DNA of 64,000 nucleotides from Moniliophthora roreri (GCA_001466705.2 LATX02000024.1:434001-498000), one strand, 5' to 3'; counted from the first letter of the stretch, positions 23,157-35,357 are shown. Numbers and translations: made by a program. Notes: a model not told the origin generated them from the letters alone.

Positions 23157-24646
23157 TCAGTTGAATTGATACCCAAACACGGGTCGCAACATTCTTCTCG
23201 TATCAACACGAGGTATCCGCTCAGCAATCTCGTGAAACTTATCTTGCGTCACCTCCCACGGCGTACTGCCTTTTCGTGGTAGCTTATCCTCTGCATAAGA
23301 ATACCGGCTACCTGGTATAGTTTCTGATTCCGGGTGATACCAGTCCGAGTCTGTACCGTGTATATCATGCTCGAGTTCGACAGTATCAAGAAAGTGGATG
23401 GATTTCAATGCGGGCGAGTTTCGCGCGAATGCAGCGATGAGTTGGTAGTTGGAATCACCCCTGAGGTAAGCCAAGTCTTGGATGGACAATAGTTCGAGAG
23501 TCGGGCTGGGCCTGATAAAGGGTAATATGCCGGAAAGGTTGTTACCGGCCCCATTATTCAGGTCCAGTTCGAGGACCAGATGGACCAAAGTAGGCGCATG
23601 TTTCGAAAGACCGATAAGTTCCCCGATAGCTTTGCATATCAAGCGACAAAAGAATAAGCACTGGAGGATAAGTAGAGTTAGTAGATGACGAACCTCGTCG
23701 TGAAGAAAGATTGTAATCGGATGTGAATATGATTGTCTTTAGGTTTGAGGCTGACGACAGTAGCTCGCGGAACAATCGTTTCATGACTTTATGGGACGTC
23801 TTGTCGAGATCATAGTAACTGAAACCACATGCAAACGTCTCCAAATTCGGCAAGGGAACACAACAGTTCAAAAGGTGGGTCGTGGCGGTACCTCGAAGGC
23901 AAATCTCGAGCGTGCTAAGGACTGGAAATGCTGTTGGACAAGCGACTCGGGAAGTGGAAGGTCCGAGTGTGTAAGTATTGCCCGGGAGAAAAAGACGTTG
24001 GACGTCCAATACCTGCAGATTAGGACCGAATGCGTGACATAGATCCCAAAGATCCTCCGGGACACAAACTCGACTAAGTCCAGGTTTAGTTCGGTTGTGG
24101 AACAGAAGTGGTTGAGAAGGCTGTTTTTGGCAGTTTTCGAGGGTATGGATACTTGTTGAAAGGATTTTCGTGCGTCATGAGTTTTTAATCCCTCTTGAGC
24201 ATCTCCAATTCGGATTTCCTTCAACGTAAAAGTCACTACAGATCCAAAAGAACCTGACCAATTGTCGCGCGTTCATGTTGTGCGATCCCTCCTGGATGTA
24301 GTTTCCCGCACCATTCAAGAAAATGGACTGTGTTATCCACGTCATAACGGATATCTGGGTCTTTGCCCTGGTAAACGAGGCGAGCCCCATACATACTATT
24401 ACCTCGGACTACAAGTCTCTTCGTTTTGATCAGCGAGAGTGTAATGTGAGGCGATACTGCAAGGCGTTTAAATTCCGCGAGCGTTAGGCGCGATATGGTA
24501 CTGAGAGTAACCCCAGGGTCGGCCCTTCGAGCAGGAATGAGCCAGGCTCGCCAGACGAGTGCGCATGTGCGCAAAATGGGCTCTGGAGAGGGTTCCGACA
24601 ACAAGAATCCAAAGATGATTTCGAATATTTCTGGTGGAAGGTTCAT
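23157..24646 (-). pseudogene. F-box-like / leucine-rich protein gene with frameshifts
   Basis: Starts MNLPPEIFEIIFGFL with a following TCALVWRAWLIPARR, the pattern of an agaric F-box (LPPEIxxxI...C..VxRxWxxxxR). F-box proteins link substrates to SCF ubiquitin ligases through Skp1. Downstream come leucine-rich-like segments (LTLKEIRIGD; LNLDLVEFVS; LPNLETFACGFSYYD; LVHLVLELDL; LKSIHFLD) typical of these proteins, and the end LRPVFGYQFN. The frame changes near 24250 (in a CGCGCG run), near 24060 and near 23690, where a possible intron cannot be placed in phase. These may be real lesions or sequence errors. Two internally deleted copies sit at 43.9 and 52.8 kb. Confidence 0.6.
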
Positions 24647-25252
24647 GGATGGGAAATGGATCTAGCAAGAAAGGTGCTTCGATGTTCGGTTCCGAGGTCT
24701 GCTTCAACATATGAGAAAAAGGGTAGCAAATCTCAGGATAACCATACTTAGACGCGAATGACAGAGCGTTTCATTTAAGCGCGAGGGTAGAATATCAATG
24801 AGATGAGCACTGAGAATGAGGCTGGTGGTGATGGTCGGAAATCAAAAGCTCATAGCCTCGACGCGTCATCAGGTCATCAGGTCACCAGCCATTCTCACGT
24901 CGACCTAACTCTGCAAGCTTCGGAATTGACCGTCAATAATTTACACTGACATTCCTCTGTACATACATCACTTAATCAATGGAACAGCTTGGGTTTTGTA
25001 ACGAGTAGCAGGTATGTACTGTACTACTCTCTCGCTTCCTCCACGTTCACTGACACTGCGCACGCTTCGGCTCACCACCATTAGGTCTACCAAACTCCGG
25101 GTCTATCATCAATTCGGTAGGTGCAATAGCATTCTCAAAGGCCCACCAAGGTCTCTTCACTTGGCCTGGGTCGTTCCTCGTTCTCAACAGCATCCGCAAA
25201 ACCACAAGCGTTATATATGTACACCTTCCAAGAGTCAGACGATAGCGGGGTG
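24647..25252. other. no recognised gene
   Basis: Spacer between the F-box-like gene and the TIR element. No supported coding or RNA feature. 25245-25252 (GCGGGGTG) is the left half of the probable target duplication of the element that follows. Confidence 0.5.
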
Positions 25253-25912
25253 CTAACGTAGGATGCCAAATTTTTAAATATTTAACGTCGTTGACGTCTC
25301 GGGCATTTAAACATTCTGAAAAACATACGCATACAATAGTGTTTAAATATCATTTAAATATGGAACATTTAAATAAGTACAATGGGCATATAGCACCATT
25401 TAAACAACATTCAAAAACCTCCCGGGACACCTCAACGGCACCCCTGCTATCAACAATGGAGTTTCTGGAGCATCATGTAACTGTGAAGGGAGTGGTGGAG
25501 GTGAGTATTGAAAAGCGCATAGAGCTCCGACGAGCGAAAGAGACCCGCTAGTCACAGTGTGATGGGCACGGGCTGTCAGGGGGTTGCCAAGTCGAGCCGC
25601 TTGGTGAAACGCGGAGAGCTGAGCCGTGACGGACGCAGGAGACGNAAGTACCCAATTACCCCCGGACAGCAGCTGAACACTCCTACTCTGTAAATGTGCT
25701 CTGTACTCTACATATACATGTATAGTACCTACTATGTATTAGATACCACATTCAACCATGTAGTAGTCCTTTGCTTACCAAATTTTATACTTAAAAGAAT
25801 GTCAGTATTTAATTAGTATTTAAACGCCGTTGTATGTATCTGGTTTCCCCAGTGTTTAAATGCCCGAGACGTCAACGACGTTAAATATTTAAAAAATTGG
25901 CATCCGGCACCT
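25253..25912. mobile_element. TIR element, copy 2 (internal assembly gap)
   Basis: Both TIR arms are present (GGATGCCAAATTTTTAAAT on the left; the complement ends at about 25905). The N at 25645 replaces roughly 800 bp that are present between 35754 and 36560 of the full copy, so the short length is most likely a scaffold join, not a natural deletion. GCGGGGTG occurs immediately outside both ends (25245-25252 and 25913-25920), consistent with an 8-bp target duplication as made by hAT-type transposases. The element has no transposase gene. Confidence 0.75.
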
Positions 25913-26236
25913 GCGGGGTGACCTTGGAAAGGGACAGATACAACCGAGGATTGTCTTACGACCAACAAACACCTTCATCGCCCGGTACTGCCCAAAAGCT
26001 TTTCACTTTTATTCGAGTCACCTATCCATGTTTCATAGCATCTCTCCCTGCATAGTATATTACATGCGCCGTCGGTTCACGGCGCCCCCGAATATGTTAT
26101 ATATTTGAGGTCTCATAACCCGGTATTGCTCAGAATGATTTGAGAGACGTGTTACCTATCTTTGGACGTTAGAGGTATAGTTTTGGCGTGGTCCGGTCTA
26201 CATACCGACTTGAATCCATATAATCGTGAAACGAGA
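25913..26236. other. 3' flank of the transporter gene
   Basis: Sequence between the TIR element and the stop codon of the MFS transporter. No separate feature seen. Confidence 0.5.
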
Positions 26237-28881
26237 TCAAATCGTGTAACGATATCCACTGTAATTATCTCCCTTTTCTCTCTTCGCGTCAGCAACCGAA
26301 TCGTATCGCCCATTTTTCTCATGGCCGGTTTTTGAGTCTCCGATGATCTCGTCACGTTCGCCTCGCTCCCTTTTCGCGTTCTCTTGTTTAACGAAGAAGA
26401 GGTAGGTACAAGAGGCCGTTATTCCAATAGCGATGTACATCAGTACCAGCCCTATAGACGAATGAATTAGCGACGGATCAGAGGGGTACTGAACTAACTA
26501 CTCACCATGACCAAGAGTGTACCATGGCGCGTCTCTTGCACGATACTAGCCTTACAGTCAATATTGGTCTTACCATGAAAAGAACAGGAAGACTCACAAC
26601 GTTTGAGCTGACAGCGCCGTTGATGCTACCGCTGGGAAAATGTCAATCAACAGGTCAAGAAACACTGGAAAAAGTAAGACATACAAGCTGTTGCCCATTG
26701 CCAAGGCGACACTACGCTTGTAGGATCCCTCAACGTTACTGGACAGCCAGGCACTGTGAGCGACAGTGAGTACTTGAACACATTACGGTAATTTAATGCG
26801 ACTTGTACGAACGCGGTATTGGCTGCGTGTAAAGAAAGTCTTCAGTAATGACTCGACGCGGCAAAGTGGTACCGACTTACGCATATTAGGGAAGATACCA
26901 CTACAGTGAGGACTCTTTAGCAACGATCACCAATGAGAAGACAATAAAACGGTACCATGTCGCCAGGAACACAGCACAATAGGACAGAGCTGCATTTCTT
27001 GATGAAATGAGAATGATGTAGCCGGTAGCACCTACAACGGACGAACAATTGAAGTCAGGTGCTGGGATCAAAATAGGGACGCTCACCCAGACAAAAGAAC
27101 GCGCTGGGGATTAAAAAAAGGGTTAAAATATCGGATTCAGGAGGAAATTCACCCTTACATATTGAAATAGCCTCGTCTGCCATATCGGTCCGCCAGGAAA
27201 TTGACCAGACAAGTGATGATACAGGCAAAGACATAGATGGGGACAGTCAACAAGTTTGCCACCGTCCTATTTGCAGCGAATCCACCGAGCTGTTAAAGAA
27301 AAATGAGTACTGGATGCAATGGCGCGGACACTGACTGACTTGATTGATGATGGACGGAAGGAAAAGGGAAAACGCATAGAGAGGCATGGCAAAACCTACA
27401 AAAATCAGCACTAATTATCGGAAGTGGAGTCAGCTGTCGCTATTCCCTGAAAGTTTGGACATCGCACTTACTTCCCACCCAGGTCTTCCAATCCAAAAAG
27501 CCCATTTTGATATACTTCCATCTGAGCTGCTCACCAGCAGCACTAATCTGATCGTCATCTTGGAGACGACGGATTACCACAGTTCTTTCAGCCTCCGTCA
27601 AGAATTTCGCTGTATCCGGGAAATCCTGGATAATCCAGAAAGAGAGTACTCCGGCCACCACTGTCACCAACCCCTCAAGGATACTGTCCAGTAACATTTA
27701 GTAACAGTACTTGTATAGCTTAAAATGTCACTCACAAGATCCAGGCCCAAGCCGGTTTCCCGCCTACACCGTCCATCTGCGCAACCGCAGCCTACGGCGA
27801 GAAATGTCAGCATTCTGCAATCGTGAAGTAGTCCTGTACATGCTTACCGCAAGTAGCCCCCCGAACGCTAATAACATCTGATTAGTACTGAATTGAAGAA
27901 GAATGGGAAAAGTACAGTACCCCCAGATACTGTTGCGGCTGAGAAAAAGACAGCGGCACGAATACCAAACTCGGACCGCTTGTACCAACTGACATGCAGA
28001 TTTCGTTAGGAACAGGTGATTGATGATCAAGTATTGTGGTATACTGACCACGACAGATAATAGATCACGCCTGGGAACAGGCCGGCTTCGAATGTTCCCA
28101 AAAAGAATCGCATGGCTAACGGCAAAAAATAGAGCCGTTAAGTTCTGCATGCTTTAGGGATGGGTCTTGATGGAGTCACTTACTGACGAGACCCCCATAA
28201 TTATGAACAAGACCTTGGACTGTCTGCAAAGAGCATGTAAGCGAGATTGGTTAAAGGGTGAACGGTGCCCGAAAACATACCATCATAACGCCCCAGAATA
28301 ACATCAGTCCCGAGAGCCATATTGACGGCCGTAAGCGTTTGAGAAAGATGTTTGATGGAACCTGGCAGATGATATAAATGAAGTACAGCGTGCAATGTCA
28401 GGGATATGCACTTCAAAAGCGGTGTAGCTCATTTCCAGAGTCAGAAAGAGCAATGCACACAGAGATAGGGAAGGGAACTTACCTGAAGAAGAACACTGTC
28501 AACGATATGAGATACTGATTGTCGTTGAGCCCAAGGTCTTCTTCCAGGTGGTACAGCTGTTTAGGATTATTTGCATGTGCTTTGAGCACCCATGAGAGTA
28601 TGTGACGGACCTTAGCACTTGATACGATGGTCAGTAACAGATATAGACGTGCTAGATGAAGAAGCCCACTTTCCGATACTCGTTCGATCCAAGAAACTCA
28701 GAAGGTATAAGAAAGACAGCCATGGGATAAGGGCAAAGTCTATCTTGCGTATGAGTTTGCGCTCGTCTACGCCACTAATATCGACATGAGCATTATAGAG
28801 TGGTGTCTCGTGTGGTACTTGTAGTGGTATAGCTGCTTTGTCGGAGCTGGAGTGGGAGATGATGGGCTTCTCTGAATCCAT
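26237..28881 (-). CDS. MFS transporter, anion:cation symporter (Dal5/Tna1-like) family
   Basis: The ATG is at 28881 and the stop at 26237-26239. By eye 21 exons join in one frame to about 510 residues, the normal length for this family. Near the start is IPWLSFLYLLSFLDRTSIGNAK, the signature first membrane segment of the ACS family (allantoate, nicotinate, pantothenate and other organic-anion permeases). Further in come FLGTFEAGLFPGVIYYLS, YKRSEFGIRAA, LADRYGRRGY, SYKRSVALAMG and a GAVSSNVYR block, with a hydrophilic C-tail. Exons include a 7-nt micro-exon (28617-28611), a 16-nt exon (28427-28412) and others of 10, 17 and 20 nt. Substrate cannot be assigned from sequence. The gene is divergent from R1 copy a. 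An identical but 3'-truncated copy is at 36954-38030. Confidence 0.88.
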
Positions 28882-31281
28882 GGTGGTTCTGAAAGAAAGC
28901 GGGAAGAAAGGGTAAGCTGAGCGTTCGGTCACTCGACAACTTTGAGTTGAAAAATTAATCGAATAAGCCTGCCGTAACCCGTTGCGCATGCCCCATGTTC
29001 CTTACCCCACGTGTGAACTTAGGGCTGCACGCTGGATCTGGCTAACGCAATGCCAAAGACACGGTGCTGGTTGCTGATGAGTCTATGCTACGTACACGGC
29101 GAAAGGCTATCGGAACTACGGTCATGTGACTACTATAATGCCGTCCGGTGCCCCGGATCCCCTACCACAACGCTGTGCCTGTATAGACGGTTGCAACGAC
29201 AATGGTTGTACGGTCGTCGTAACCGTACCGTCAAGGGAAATTTTGCCCCTGTAATGATTGCCATCTATTCTGAGCTTATTTGAAGCTGTGCGGTTCCACG
29301 GCCGTTTCCGAACACAAACGCCGTCGCGCAATCATGCCCAACGAGAAACGTGATTACCTAGGCTGACATTTTTGACGTGTATTGTCGTTTCCCGACGATG
29401 CTACCAATTTTGACTGATTCAGGCTTGTTACATAGGAACAAAAACTGAAGCTAGTACTGAAGTCCAGTCAAAGTCTTGATATCGTCATCCAAACGGTGGG
29501 TCCGTGCGAGCTGAGTTTAAATTTACCTCACAAATACCGGATCTCTGACTTTTGAGTTCCTTTCCGTACCCGCAACCTACAACCCACACCCTCTGGCCCC
29601 ACATTCCTTCGGCCTCCCATGATAGAAGTGGACGCGTCAAGTTGGATAGTTAATCAAGGGTTTGAGGTGAGTTCTATACGTCCTGCATGGTTTTTTTTTA
29701 TTTTTTTCAAATTAATCGTGTTGTCTTATCAGTTTCTGTACTCGGGACCTTACGATGCTCACCGGTATGCGTCTCAACTGATTGTCGCGCCACGAACTTA
29801 GATCCATCTTATAGTCTCCTACGAAATGATACTCGAATCGGACCGGAAGACACGTTCTGCTCGGTAAGTACTCCTTAGCCCTGTGGCTACAGATGCTGAT
29901 GTCAAATCTACATAGATGGTTCTTCGTTGCCGGGATGAGGTCTGAAGTATGCGGTGGTTCATGCAGAATATCTTATAATGGTACTAGCTAGTGCTCTCTG
30001 TAGTAAACAGTCGGTCAATCAATGTCAATTGCAGCCATTTTATCTGATGTGGTTCGACGATAATTGACGAAAATCAGCAACATATGATCACGCCGCTTGA
30101 AATATCAACTGGCGCCAGTAGGCGTCGATAGACGTCAATATATTCTCACTTACTGGCGTTCATCGACGTCTATTGGTGTTCTTCGATATTCTGGGGGAAC
30201 GTCGATAGTAATCAGCTGGGGTCAGCGTACGTCACCGGATTTCTGACTGGGGGTCATCTCCCGCCTCTGATATCGAAGCAGGTCATCTGTCTGACCGGTA
30301 GAAAATACGTGGGATTCGAAGGGTTTGTAATGACAAAGACAGTGATGACCGTTATCATTATTACCTGTTGATGGTTGTCACAGTACTTGGCATCTCAGAA
30401 AGTGAGAGGATCCTGATGATGTTGCTGATTGATCCCACCACGTTATCACCCCTAGAAAACTATTCATTCAATCTGACTCGTTGAATCTCATGACAGTGAC
30501 ATTTAAAATACTGTCGCTCCCTATATTCCCCATGACCCATTCTTGCCTTTCTCCCACCACCATCTCACTCAGCGCTATAATGAGCTTCGTGAACTCATCA
30601 CACACCATCATCACAGGTGAAAATACCTTGAACCACTTTCAGGGGAACGAAGTCAACAGCACGATCAATGCAGATACGGTCTATTTCAACACTAGCCAGG
30701 CAGTGACGAAGCGTACCGAGTGTGACCAGGTAAGTGTGACGGCTATTCCGAGCATCTTTCGCTGGACTGACAGACTGTTTTGCAGTTCCGAGAGGTGATA
30801 CGTGGAGACATGATCAAGGTGAAGGAGTTACACTCTGAGGAGTTTTCAGAGTGGGATTGGGAATGGCGAAATGGAGAATTAGTCGGTCGATGCAAGTCAT
30901 CAGCTCAGAGAACAATCTACACTGTCAAAATAGTTGATCGGCAATCCAAGTTTACTGCTATGGTCTATGAAGGCAAAGATGCACAAGATTTTTGGGAGAA
31001 GGATTTTCAACTGTTCTCGCATACCCAGTAGGCTTTCATCTATCACTCAGGAGCTTTATATCTGACAGGTGGCCAGCAATCCGCAACTATTTGGTATTAA
31101 CCAGTCAGCAATCCCAGCGCTGATCTTTCATCATGGTACGGAACATCTTGAGCTTTCTATTGACGGCACGTCCTGATGGTACCCATAGAACTCATCCCCT
31201 GTGCACATTTTTACACAGGATCCCTCTGGATGAATGTCTACATTCAACATCTGAGGGTCAGTCTGAATCTCTGCTCCTGTC
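27805..31281. repeat. 3.48-kb segment duplicated at 36954-40430
   Basis: Every landmark (MFS exons, the spacer and R1 exons 1-4) recurs at a constant offset of +9149, and I saw no difference in the lines I compared. The left edge of the second copy is the N at 36953; the right edge is the b/d switch point at 31271-31281. Either a very recent duplication, an allelic copy placed in the same scaffold, or an assembly duplication. Confidence 0.85.
28882..30579. other. divergent spacer between MFS and R1a
   Basis: About 1.7 kb. It contains a GTAC-type repeat remnant near 29140-29240, a possible two-exon mini-frame at 29619-29801 (donor GTGAGT at 29667, pyrimidine-rich intron, acceptor near 29732) that I cannot assign, and a set of CGTCGATAGACGTCAATA / CATCGACGTCTATTGG inverted words at 30115-30175. 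Confidence 0.5.
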
Positions 31282-32557
31282 TCAATTTTGTTGAGCTAAC
31301 ACCGTTTGGCTCTTCCAGACAAACATGCGATGCTGGGATACCATGTTATGGATGAACACCACTAGTGGCGTGCTTCTCTGCGGGCCTGATGGTCCTGCCA
31401 CCTGGCTTAATTATTCAAGCCCAGCCGAGTCGATTGATGTTCCATCCACTATCGACATGTTGAAGGATGACACTTCCTTTAGGTTCTTTAGCAAATTCGG
31501 GCGGAGTGTGGATGATAGTGTATTGAATTGTGCATTACCTAGCTCGAAGCCTACCTTTCTTGACGATCTGTTTCCGCGAATGGCAGATAAGGATGCCGAC
31601 CATCCTGACTGGAGTTCAGCGATGCCATGTTATCTCCGCGGTCTTTGGCGGAATCCACCAGATCACCTCCCGATGGACGTCATAGGTGGACTTCGGTTCG
31701 ACACCGTCTACTCACCGTCACTGGAGGCTGTTGCGAGGCCACGAGAAGCTCGTTCGTTATGGGAATGGTGCAAGACGGATGGAGTATTGATGGTTGAAAC
31801 AGAGCTGAATGGGTGGTTGATACCATTGATAGGGGCGGTTTCTGTGTTTGATTTAGGCTCAGGAATCTGCAGATTCAAGTTAGACCCGGTTCAAGCAGAG
31901 CATGTTGATCTTGGAGCTAGCTATAATTGGTCGAGGTTCCACAAGGAGTGGTTATTGCAGTCCTCACGGGTTTTCGACGCTCTTGATGTTACAGAAGAGA
32001 AGGAAAACTTTTGTACGTCCCTTCACTGTTTAATTTCATTACGCAGACTGATATTTTCTTTCTCCCACAAGTTATTGTTGAACCACCCCACCTGACTTTA
32101 AAATCTACTCAGTGCCCCCGAACCTTCCCCACCCTCCATAATGCTGAAGACCCCATTGAAGAAACAATGCCCACACCCATTTACCTCTTCGTTCATTCCC
32201 TCCCCACAACACTATCCGAAATCGTATCCTGGTTGGAAAGACCTTGTTATTTCTGGTCTTTTGACAAGACCGGTCAATCTCGGCTGTCAGAGGAGGAATG
32301 TGAGCGGTGGGGCCTTCCAGTACTCGTGCCCGACACAGGATTNGGGCTTTGACCCCACTACCTCTGATTGGGCACGAAGTAGGGGTTATTTGGAGTTGGA
32401 GATTGTTGGTACCGAGGATCGTTTTGTGCTCGTTGAAGGTGTGTCACCCATACAATAGGCTCTTTCTCTTCCTCAGACTAAATACTCAGTTTCAGAAACA
32501 TCAGATGAATCAGGAATATCGGATGAAGACTCGGAATGGGAGGTTCTGGATGCATAG
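30580..32557 (+). CDS. R1 family protein, copy a (hybrid; interrupted by N)
   Basis: Same exon plan as copy b: exons at 30580-30729, 30786-31027, 31077-31135 and 31189-31256, then a long exon from about 31319. Exons 1-4 match copy b exactly and the rest matches copy d exactly; the switch lies in the 11-bp word CTGCTCCTGTC at 31271-31281 in intron 4. As in copy d, the fifth intron (31825-31872, 48 nt) has lost its donor and is read as coding. The N at 32343 replaces about 90 nt present in the other copies, so the assembled frame is broken there; this is a gap, not evidence of a dead gene. The last exon also differs from the other copies. Function unknown (see copy b). Confidence 0.7.
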
Positions 32558-33311
32558 TGAGGCGAAGCGGGTTGTATGATTGACAATGTATGATACGCAT
32601 ACTGGCTACAAATTTGTATCAGTGCTCAGAATTCTATCTGATATGCATATACTATATTCAATAAACTTTAGTAGGTCATGTCGAGGTGACGCGTTGCTGG
32701 TCAACGGGGCGGGAATCGCGCTCTCTGATTGCGCTTCCACTGCTCTCGCAAATCACTTCCTCAAATGTCAACGACTACCACCGATTTGGGCGGCAGTTTA
32801 GAGCTTCATTCATGGCATACCTGCAATCACCCTGGAGCTTGTCAAACTACAGCTGGTAGAACTCGAGCGTTGTTGGCGTATTCTGGGATACTCAAGCAGC
32901 ATCATTGGGTACCAACAGTGTGTTCTCAGCGACTTTTGAACACTGACGTGATTCTCTAACGACTTAAGTCTCTGCCCATAGAATCCAAGTCTAGCCCTGA
33001 ACAGACTGTCCTTTTCCGCGACTACTCTCTCACTGCAACCACCATCCAACCCTCCTTGCGCCTCTCCCCCCGAAATGTCCTGCTTGCACAACAACTCCCA
33101 CATCTTGACCAAGTTTTTCTCCAAGACGCACAAGTGCCAGTTTGAATTCCCCACCAGTGAAGAATGGTTTCAATTTCCTTGTGGCGTAGTATCGGATACT
33201 GTTGACTCCAAATCACATTATCAAGTGCGTAGCTTTCATTTATTATTTTTGTATGGTACTGGGCTCATTGCTCAATATGGTGTACTACTCGGGTTCAGCC
33301 AACGATTACAC
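32558..33311. other. no recognised gene
   Basis: Spacer between R1a and the family relic at 33312. Short open frames on both strands (for example 33154-32810, -) have no recognised content. Confidence 0.4.
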
Positions 33312-34680
33312 ATGGGTACTACGCGGCGCCAAGCTCTGCTTATTGCTCGTATCATCCCTCGCCTGGAAGTTGGAACTGCTAGTCCTGCAAGCTCTTAGGC
33401 AAAAGGAAACCCTTCTATCGACGTATTGCAGACTCTTATTCCAACAGCATTGCTCAATGATTCCTCGCTCTCGTGAATCGACAAGTATGGGGTAACGTAA
33501 TGACAAACCTGGTCAGTTTTCATACACGCACTTCTGGCCAGCGCAAGCACAGACGTGGACAACCCAGATACGCGTGGATGCTAGTGGAGTGGGTATAGAG
33601 AGTGCATTAATAGGTTGTAACGCGGATATTATGATTATGGTGAGTGCCAAATACGTCCGAGCGAGTGACTTCCAACTCATTATAGATTTACAGCTGTTTT
33701 CGATATCCTACTGCTATACCCAAGTACTTCCATGACCAGTAGATCAAATGCCGCGAAACGATGTGCCTTTTCTTCCGCATCATTCCCTGAACGAAACGTG
33801 TCCCCAGAATTTCTGCAGTCAGTCGAGGCAAGAGTAGCAGGATGACGGTGTGCAGACGCCGTTGGCGTTTCCTTCGCTAGCCGATCTCACCCCAACGATT
33901 TCCGGATTTCCATCGCACACGGCCAAAGACTCTTTACAAGTTGCATGACCCAGCAGTCACAACCTAGATACACACGTACCCTTCTTCTACCAACCTGGAC
34001 GAAATGCAAAACATTGGAGCTACACTTTCTCTGAGCCTGCGGAGCTTGACCATCCTACTACAAAACATAAGAATCGGACTGTGGATGTCGGCGGCTTCTA
34101 TCCTCTTCATCCGCCCCCAGAAAGGTTCCCCAGCTGGACTTGCTGGATATTTTGGCATGAATCGTTCCAGTCAGCATGCTGGTAAGTTCGCTCAGGATGT
34201 ACAAGGTCCGGTTATGTACCCTGTGGAACTTGCTGTATCCACTCCGACACGGGAGACACCGGCGATACAAAGGAACAAGTTGAGATAGGCTCCATCGCAA
34301 TATCGATTCTGGAGTCTGTTCCCATGAGTGCTCCACACGACCTCATGATGGCTCAGGGATGGGCGTTTTTCTCCATGACTATCCCTTATCGATATGGTAC
34401 TTATCACCGAGCCAAGTACGGGTTCGTCAGGTGGGGAAGCTCGTCGTGCATGGCTTTAAAATTCTATCGAAGGCTCAGCTGTCGAGCGGGAAGGCTTTGA
34501 TTATCAGTACTTGGCAGGTGAGGAAAGTCGTGTTGGTCTTATGCCTGCCTTCCATTCTAGCTACGAGCTCCACCACTTCTGCCAGAATTGTGGAAGCTCT
34601 ACAATGCTCGAGGTTTCGCAAATGCTGTTGCGAGGAAAGGATGGCCGAAGGTAAGTGAGGCCTATTTCACCTTTCGCCTA
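33312..34680 (+). pseudogene. MGxRHQVFLIARL-family relic, copy 3
   Basis: Begins MGTTRRQALLIARIIPRLE, then a stop after 28 codons. Recognisable later segments include the SGVGIES block near 33580, VPMSAPHDLMMAQGWAFF near 34321-34375 (matching VPMSASYDPFMARGWLF of copy 1), a KYGFV block near 34420 and the WKxYxARGFAxAVA block near 34588-34640. Large internal losses and frameshifts separate them. It is a heavily decayed member of the family. Confidence 0.65.
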
Positions 34681-35245
34681 CATGGACAACAAGTAGTACC
34701 TGCCGCTCGAACGAAACTGAAGCCGATAGCCAAAGTTGATACAGTATCAAATCCATCAATTCATGTAATGTCTTGATGGCAAATAAAATAGTCTGTATTC
34801 CTTGTTGTACCTTTTGATAGCTTGGACACGTACTCGAAAAACAAGAAACTGGCATACGTGATATATCAAAACACATGCCTGTATTTTTAAAGTGCCCAAA
34901 AAGAACCTTTACGAGGAACATGAACATGAATACGGCACGCTAATCTCCAACACGAAAGCAGCCGCCTTGTTTTGAATACATTCCAAAGCTGCGAAATCGA
35001 ATTCCAGTAGGTGAGCTGTCAAAGCTAGATGTTCGAGGCGAGGTAAGAGTCAATCGTCGGCAGGCGTGGATGGATTGACGGAAAGCTGGTTCAAAAACAA
35101 TGACGTGAAGATTTTGTTCATGCAGGGGTGCCGCGAATTCTCGATAATATTCGTGGATGGAAAGAGTCGGGGGCAGGTGAAGCGGGGTTAGAGTCTGCTC
35201 GTCGGTGATGCACAGCCATTTAAGCCAATGTGCCGTCATACATGC
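34681..35245. other. unrecognised partial open frame (-)
   Basis: A minus-strand frame is open from the N at 35246 down to 34940 (HWLKWLCITDEQ...). It could be the 3' end of a protein whose remainder lies in the gap, but no family is recognised. Confidence 0.3.
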
Positions 35246-35246
35246 N

Positions 35247-35357
35247 GTCCCTGCTGTCCCTTTTATCCCCTCCTTCCTCGCCTTCTCCGCTCTCCTCGCA
35301 GGCCCAACAACAAACAGCGTCACGATCACAATATGAGCATCTCTGAACTGCTTCAAC
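35247..35357 (-). pseudogene. indoleamine 2,3-dioxygenase C-terminal fragment, cut by a TIR element
   Basis: Translates as LKQFRDAHIVIVTLFVVGPARR...KGTAGT, the heme-ligand region and C-terminal part of the IDO family (compare 46410-47616). It is bounded on one side by the N at 35246 and on the other by the end of the TIR element at 35358, which lies inside the coding sequence. Confidence 0.75.

Noticed and set aside
29619..29801. Two-exon mini-gene (MIEVDASSWIVNQGFE | FLYSGPYDAHRY...)
   Set aside because: Splice signals are good but the product would be under 40 residues with no signal peptide, and its only second copy is the exact duplicate, which gives no test of constraint.
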